Assembly (NCBI GenBank): GCA_021786335.1
Contig: JAJYNM010000029.1
Coordinates: 1-8,663, forward strand
Length of the DNA stretch: 8,663 nt
Reading direction: 5' to 3'
Source of the DNA: an archaeon
GTDB lineage: Archaea; Thermoproteota; Nitrososphaeria; Nitrososphaerales; UBA183
The position numbers and the translations under genes were made by a program. Below, in pieces: positions 4,745 through 8,663 of this stretch (its first letter is position 1; every line of letters starts with the position of its first letter). A model generated the notes under the pieces. The model was not told where the DNA came from, did no database searches, and saw only the letters and a program-made list of their open reading frames with translations.

Positions 4745-6765
4745 TAGTCAAAGAGCTTGAGCTCACGAACATCAGGAGCCACATCCACTCGCTGATCAAG
4801 TTCCCGCTCGGCAGGACTTTGTTGGAGGGCGATATAGGCTCGGGAAAATCCAGCGTTTTGATAGGAATCGAGTTTGCCCTTTTCGGCTTAGGGTCGGATT
4901 CTGGTAGTTCGCTCCTGAAGATAGGGACGGACAGTGGTGAAGTGAGGATGACCTTCGAGGTCAACGGGTCAGAATACCAGGTCACGAGGAGACTTCAGAG
5001 GAAGGGGGGGAGAATCCAGCAGACCGATGGGGAACTGAAAACCCCCAGCGAGGCGCTCCTGTTGTCGCCAAGCGAACTGAAGGAGAAAGTGCTCGAGGCA
5101 CTGGAGTTCAACGAGGCCCCTGACCCCAAGGCCCAGAGCTGGATCTATCGTTATGCGGTCTACACCCCCCAGGAGGAAATGAAGAGCATATTGGCGCTCG
5201 TCCCGGAACAGAGGCTCCAGATACTAAGACGGGCATTCAGGGTCGAGGACTACAAAATCGCCGCAACCAACGCGGATGAAGCCGTGAGGAGCATCAGAGG
5301 AGAAGCACAGAAACAAGATGGCATCGCCACGGGCATGGAGGAACTTCGCTCGAATGTGCAGAAGCTTCAGGCAGATGAGGAAAAGCACAAGACCGAGCTG
5401 ACCAGGCTGGAGGACGCTGGGACAGCTGAGGAAGAGCAGGTACGCCTCCTGAAGGCAGAGAAGGAAGATCTGCAGAAACGTGAAGTCAGTCTTCAGAGCA
5501 TCAAGGCGGAGACGGAATACTACGACCGGCTCATGGCGGATGCCACAAAGGACGCGAACGAGTTAGGCGACGAAATCGCTGCGCTGAACGTGAGTCTCAG
5601 AGACTTAGAAGCCGCTATGGCTCGGGCCGATTTCGAGCGACCCTCCTCAATCGATTCCCTTGCCGAACTGGAGCGGCGAGAGAGAGCCCTCGAGGCGAAG
5701 GTGAAGAAGATCATCGAGCTCAAAGCTGCCACCGAAGCCAAGCTCGTGGATTACGAGTCCATAATCAAGAACGGGGTCTGTCCCGTATGCGATCGGGCGG
5801 CGGAGGCCCACGACTTCGAGAGCAAAAGAGAGAGGAAGGATGCTGAGCGGAACCACCTGGCCGAGGCGCTGGCTTCTCTCGATGAAGAGGTCGAATCTCT
5901 GAAGGTGAAGATTGAGCTTGGGGAATCGTACAAGGATGCGGTAAAAGAAGCGGCCCGGCAGCGGGCCGAAAGGTCGAAGTTGAAAGCCGAAATCGAGAAG
6001 AAGGAACAATCGAAACGCAAGTTCGAGAAGAGGGCAGCGTTCGCAAATAACGCCCTCCAGCAGCTCGGAAAGCAGCTAGATGAGCTGAGCGGACTGGCAA
6101 AAGAGAAGGGGGAGACTGACAAGAGGCTGGCTAGAGCGGAGGAGACTCTGAGGGCAAGTAGAGAGAGGCTTGCCAGGACCAGGGGTCTCCTCGAATCGGT
6201 CCAGAAGAGGCAGACGGAGATTGCCATAGAGATAATCGCCAAAGAAGAAGCGTCCAACAAAGGCAAGAGGCTCAGAGAGCATGAGATTTGGCTGGAGGAC
6301 TACTTCGTCCCCACCGTCAGGGTCATCGAGAAGTCTGTACTGGCCACCATCAATCAGGAGTTCGATTCGTTGTTCAAGAGGTGGTTTGGCATTCTAGTGA
6401 ACGACCCGGATAAGGAGGTCGGCGTGGATGAAGGCTTCACTCCGGTGGTCACTCAGGGGGGGTACGAACAGGATGTGAGATACCTGAGTGGGGGTGAGAG
6501 GACAAGCGTTGCGTTCGCCTATCGCCTCGCGTTGAATGTTCTCGCCCAGAGAGTATCGGTCGGAATGAAGCCCAACCTCTTGATACTTGATGAACCAACT
6601 GACGGTTTCAGCAAGGAGCAACTGGGAATGGTGAGAGAGGTCCTCGACGATGTGGGTTGCCCACAGACCATAATCGTGTCGCACGACAAGGAACTCGAGA
6701 GCCTTGCCGACCAGATCTTCATAGTGGAAAAGGCCGGAAGCGAGTCAGCGGTCAGGGTCTCATAG
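4741..6765 (+). CDS. rad50: Rad50 ATPase of the Mre11-Rad50 complex, compact form
   Basis: Rad50 is the SMC-like ABC ATPase that binds and tethers DNA ends and controls Mre11. The 674-residue product has the N-terminal lobe with Walker A GDIGSGKSS (30-38) and a Q-loop YTPQEE (Q144). A first coiled-coil arm covers about 175-345. The zinc hook CPVC is at 347-350, and a returning arm covers about 355-540. The C-terminal lobe has signature YLSGGER (581-587), Walker B LLILDEPTDG (613-622, E618 as catalytic base) and the H-loop VSHD (H648). The TTG at 4741 is used because MIVKELELTNIRSH aligns with Rad50 N-termini. Its TTGA overlaps the mre11 stop, indicating coupled translation. Archaeal Rad50 proteins are usually about 850-1000 residues, so the arms here, about 170 residues each, are short. 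The frame is continuous and every ATPase motif is present, so I read it as functional. Confidence 0.96.
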   Translation: MIVKELELTNIRSHIHSLIKFPLGRTLLEGDIGSGKSSVLIGIEFALFGLGSDSGSSLLKIGTDSGEVRMTFEVNGSEYQVTRRLQRKGGRIQQTDGELKTPSEALLLSPSELKEKVLEALEFNEAPDPKAQSWIYRYAVYTPQEEMKSILALVPEQRLQILRRAFRVEDYKIAATNADEAVRSIRGEAQKQDGIATGMEELRSNVQKLQADEEKHKTELTRLEDAGTAEEEQVRLLKAEKEDLQKREVSLQSIKAETEYYDRLMADATKDANELGDEIAALNVSLRDLEAAMARADFERPSSIDSLAELERRERALEAKVKKIIELKAATEAKLVDYESIIKNGVCPVCDRAAEAHDFESKRERKDAERNHLAEALASLDEEVESLKVKIELGESYKDAVKEAARQRAERSKLKAEIEKKEQSKRKFEKRAAFANNALQQLGKQLDELSGLAKEKGETDKRLARAEETLRASRERLARTRGLLESVQKRQTEIAIEIIAKEEASNKGKRLREHEIWLEDYFVPTVRVIEKSVLATINQEFDSLFKRWFGILVNDPDKEVGVDEGFTPVVTQGGYEQDVRYLSGGERTSVAFAYRLALNVLAQRVSVGMKPNLLILDEPTDGFSKEQLGMVREVLDDVGCPQTIIVSHDKELESLADQIFIVEKAGSESAVRVS

Positions 6766-6786
6766 CCGTCCACTGAGACTGCGCCG

Positions 6787-6794
6787 AGTTTAAG
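6787..6794 (+). promoter_or_regulatory. Probable TATA box of the nre gene
   Basis: AGTTTAAG lies in the 52-base gap after rad50. Its TTTAA core starts 29 bases before GTG 6818, matching leaderless transcription. Hence nre is probably transcribed separately from mre11-rad50. Confidence 0.55.
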
Positions 6795-6817
6795 AGGAGA
6801 ATATCTCTGGTCAAACT

Positions 6818-8134
6818 GTGCCCCGGCGTATCACCTGGCTTTCTAACGTGATGGCCGTCTCGGTCACCGGGCTCGAGGAGGAGATGGCCAGGTCCATCGA
6901 AGTGGTGGAGAGCCCTCCAGCCTGGATGTGTCTGGCGTGTCGAGGGGCCAAGCTCCTGTGCGGCAAGCCGAGGTGTCCCATCATAGTGAAAGCCCAGGCG
7001 ATGGCGAAACTGAGCCCGTCAGTGTCGACGAATGAAATCGCAGGATCCTCCCCTCCCGGGGTGTTTGTTGGGAGGCTCGGATACCCAAAGGTGTCCATAG
7101 GGCCCATGGTCCCACAAAGTTTCGGAGACACTTCCATCTTGGACACACCGGAGGAGTGGTTGGGCAGACCGATCGACCAGATAGTCGACTATAGGTACTC
7201 CCTGGTCAGGGGGAACTCCAAGGCGAGCGTCGAAGACGCACGCGATCCTGGGCGGATTCTCTCTTCCCTGCAGGAGCTTGCGATGGCAGCGAAACCAGTG
7301 GACGCAGAGCTGAAACTCACGAAGGCGCCGAGGCGGATTTTGACCCTGAACGAAGATACACAGCCCTACGGGCCTTCTGGCCCTCTCGACAAGTTCAGGA
7401 TTGACAACCCATCTGTAGACAGGAGGATACAGACAGCGTACTACGATAGAGACCTGGGAGCGGCCAGTGCAATAGGTGAGCTGTACAGGAAGGGGGTGCT
7501 GGTCACCAAGATTCAGAAGGCGTTCTCTCTGGGCATGTTCGGTGTCGGTGGGCGGAGGAGGATTGTGCCCACCCGATGGAGCATCACGGCGGTCGACGAC
7601 GCCATCAGCGTCGGGCTCATCGAGAAGCTAAAGCGGTATCCGACCATCGACGAGTACCGGGTGTACGACTTCGCGGTCTACGACAACCAGTACGTCGCCG
7701 TGCTGATGCCAGAGCCCTGGAGATTCGAATGGATCGAAGCCTGGTTCCCAAACACCACGTGGAACCAGTACACTAGTGAGCCATACATGATAGGCGACTA
7801 TGAAGAGCACTTCGGGAGGACGAAATACGCCCGAGTGGGAGGCTGCTACTACTCCACCAGGCTGGCCGTGGGGGAAGCGCTGGAGAGGGAGAGGCGACAG
7901 GCGGCGGCCATCGTCCTGCGGGAGACGTACCCAGGGTTTATCATGCCGCTGGGGGTATGGAACGTTAGAGAGAGCATACGGAGTCTCTTCAGGCAGCAGT
8001 TCCAGAAGTACGGCACGTTTGCGGATGCGATGGACTCCGCCCTGTCGAAAATGCGGATCTCAAAGGCTAGATGGAAGAGGGAGAGCGTACTGATTTCGAG
8101 GGAACTGACTCAGATGAAAATCAGCGCATATTGA
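6818..8134 (+). CDS. nre: Nre-family archaeal DNA repair protein
   Basis: The 438-residue product belongs to the archaeal Nre family (Nre_N and Nre_C domains, formerly DUF650/DUF651). In Haloferax a member (NreA) acts with UvrABC in repair of mitomycin C damage and binds PCNA. Near the N-terminus CLAC (38-41) and CGKPRCP (48-54) form a four-cysteine, zinc-site-like group. Further family-type stretches are PPGVFVGRLGYPKVSIGP (about 79-96), DTPEEWLG (109-116), LVRGNSK (129-135), YDRDLGAAS (209-217) and GMFGVGGRRRIVPTRWS (about 239-255). Others are WNQYTSEPYMIGDYEEHFGR (about 316-335), YYSTRLAV (about 345-352) and PLGVWNVRE (about 375-383). The last seven residues, QMKISAY, fit a Q-x-x-hydrophobic-x-x-aromatic PIP motif at the extreme C-terminus. 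GTG 6818 is chosen because a TATA-like box lies 29 bases ahead; ATG 6851 is the alternative. It follows mre11-rad50, which fits a repair role. The family is clear, but whether this is the NreA or NreB type is not resolved. Confidence 0.92.
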   Translation: MPRRITWLSNVMAVSVTGLEEEMARSIEVVESPPAWMCLACRGAKLLCGKPRCPIIVKAQAMAKLSPSVSTNEIAGSSPPGVFVGRLGYPKVSIGPMVPQSFGDTSILDTPEEWLGRPIDQIVDYRYSLVRGNSKASVEDARDPGRILSSLQELAMAAKPVDAELKLTKAPRRILTLNEDTQPYGPSGPLDKFRIDNPSVDRRIQTAYYDRDLGAASAIGELYRKGVLVTKIQKAFSLGMFGVGGRRRIVPTRWSITAVDDAISVGLIEKLKRYPTIDEYRVYDFAVYDNQYVAVLMPEPWRFEWIEAWFPNTTWNQYTSEPYMIGDYEEHFGRTKYARVGGCYYSTRLAVGEALERERRQAAAIVLRETYPGFIMPLGVWNVRESIRSLFRQQFQKYGTFADAMDSALSKMRISKARWKRESVLISRELTQMKISAY

Positions 8135-8146
8135 TGCCCGTAGAAT

Positions 8147-8153
8147 GTTAAAT
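8147..8153 (+). promoter_or_regulatory. Probable TATA box of the AlaX gene
   Basis: GTTAAAT sits in the 38-base gap after nre. Transcription would begin near 8176, between the two candidate starts (ATG 8173 and TTG 8179). Confidence 0.42.
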
Positions 8154-8164
8154 CCGAGAGCTGT

Positions 8165-8172
8165 GGAGGAGG
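8165..8172 (+). promoter_or_regulatory. Shine-Dalgarno-like GGAGGAGG bearing on the AlaX start
   Basis: GGAGGAGG touches ATG 8173, which is too close for the second GGAGG-like core and only three bases from the first. It would be well placed (about nine bases) for TTG 8179. If the promoter box at 8147-8153 sets a leaderless start, this motif is not in the mRNA at all. Confidence 0.4.
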
Positions 8173-8663
8173 ATGGGGTTGACAAAGCGGATTTTCTGGG
8201 ATGACGCCTACGTGAGAGAATTCGATGCAGAAGTTGTGGCCGCAGACGGGAACAGGGTTGTGCTGGACCAGACGGCGTTCAACCCCCGGGGAGGAGGACT
8301 GGTGTCTGATACCGGGACTCTTGGGGGGTCGAAGGTAGTCGAAGTAATGAAGGAAGGCGAAGAGATATTCCATGTCATGGACACGGCGTCCGGGGTTGCC
8401 CCCGGGGACCGAATCCACGGAGTCCTGGACTGGGAGAGGCGCCTCCGAATCATGAGGATGCATACAACCGCCCACATACTCAGTTCGGTGGTCAACCGAG
8501 AGACAGGCGCGCTCATCACAGGTAACCAGATTAGCCCGGACGGCTCGCGGGTCGACTTCAATCTGGAGAACTTTGACAAGGAAAAGATGTCCTACTACAT
8601 CGACAAGGTGAATGAGGCGGCGGAGCGTGGACTTGAGGTCAAATCGTTTTTCATGAAGATCGG
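8173..8663 (+). CDS. alaX: AlaX-type alanyl-tRNA editing protein (partial, cut by window end)
   Basis: AlaX proteins are free-standing relatives of the AlaRS editing domain. They hydrolyse mischarged Ser- or Gly-tRNA(Ala) in the cytoplasm. The visible 163 residues show LTKRIFWDDAYVREFDAEVV at the N-terminus, then LDQTAFNPRGGGLVSDTG (31-48) with the glycine-rich loop of longer AlaX forms. Next come the zinc-binding MHTTAHILSS (H97 and H101 of HxxxH), ALITGNQISPDGSRVDF (113-129) and the helix from KEKMSYYIDKVNEA. The second, Cys/His zinc site expected further downstream lies outside the window, as does the stop. The start could be ATG 8173 or TTG 8179; the latter gives MTKR, which matches homologues well. 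The gene follows nre by 38 bases and has its own possible TATA box. No damage is seen in the available part. Confidence 0.9.
   Translation, partial: MGLTKRIFWDDAYVREFDAEVVAADGNRVVLDQTAFNPRGGGLVSDTGTLGGSKVVEVMKEGEEIFHVMDTASGVAPGDRIHGVLDWERRLRIMRMHTTAHILSSVVNRETGALITGNQISPDGSRVDFNLENFDKEKMSYYIDKVNEAAERGLEVKSFFMKI

Noticed and set aside
5520..6282. Several long minus-strand frames inside rad50
   Set aside because: They are serine- and leucine-rich antisense reflections of the charged coiled-coil codons.

Overview
The window looks archaeal. Its protein set is Tsr3, an Mre11-Rad50 pair, an Nre-family repair protein and an AlaX-type editing protein, plus an archaeal RNase P RNA. Several genes have a TTAA-core TATA-like box about 25-31 bases before a start codon that is often GTG or TTG. 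That is the layout of leaderless archaeal transcripts. The small coiled-coil/winged-helix regulator and the RecA/KaiC-like ATPase remnant are protein types common in Nitrososphaeria- or Bathyarchaeia-like lineages. I offer that placement only as a suggestion, since no rRNA is present.

Left part (1-811): a short uncertain minus-strand reading frame runs off the left edge. It is followed by a complete tsr3 gene for an 18S/16S rRNA aminocarboxypropyltransferase.

Middle part (812-3460): this 2.65 kb is poor in intact genes. It contains a full RNase P RNA gene (about 1283-1578, supported by P1, the P4 helix with its bulged U, and several hairpins) and two strong GC-rich hairpins just after it. 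It also holds a heavily frameshifted RecA/KaiC-like ATPase pseudogene (about 1709-2234), one intact minus-strand winged-helix gene (2354-2698), and a possible second decayed gene (about 3160-3448) just before mre11. The area reads as an accessory patch in decay placed between housekeeping genes.

Right part (3461-8663): mre11 and rad50 overlap by four bases and form one operon for double-strand-break processing. An Nre-family gene follows after 52 bases with its own promoter. Its N-terminal cysteines suggest a zinc site and its last seven residues resemble a PCNA-interacting (PIP) motif. An AlaX-type alanyl-tRNA editing gene begins at 8173 and is cut by the window end. Mre11, Rad50 and Nre together make a DNA-repair neighbourhood. 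HerA and NurA, the usual archaeal partners of Mre11-Rad50, are not in this window.

I found no convincing new defence system, CRISPR array, insertion sequence or tRNA. The most useful points for follow-up are the RNase P RNA, the decayed ATPase, the compact Rad50, the Nre tail and the uniform leaderless promoter layout.
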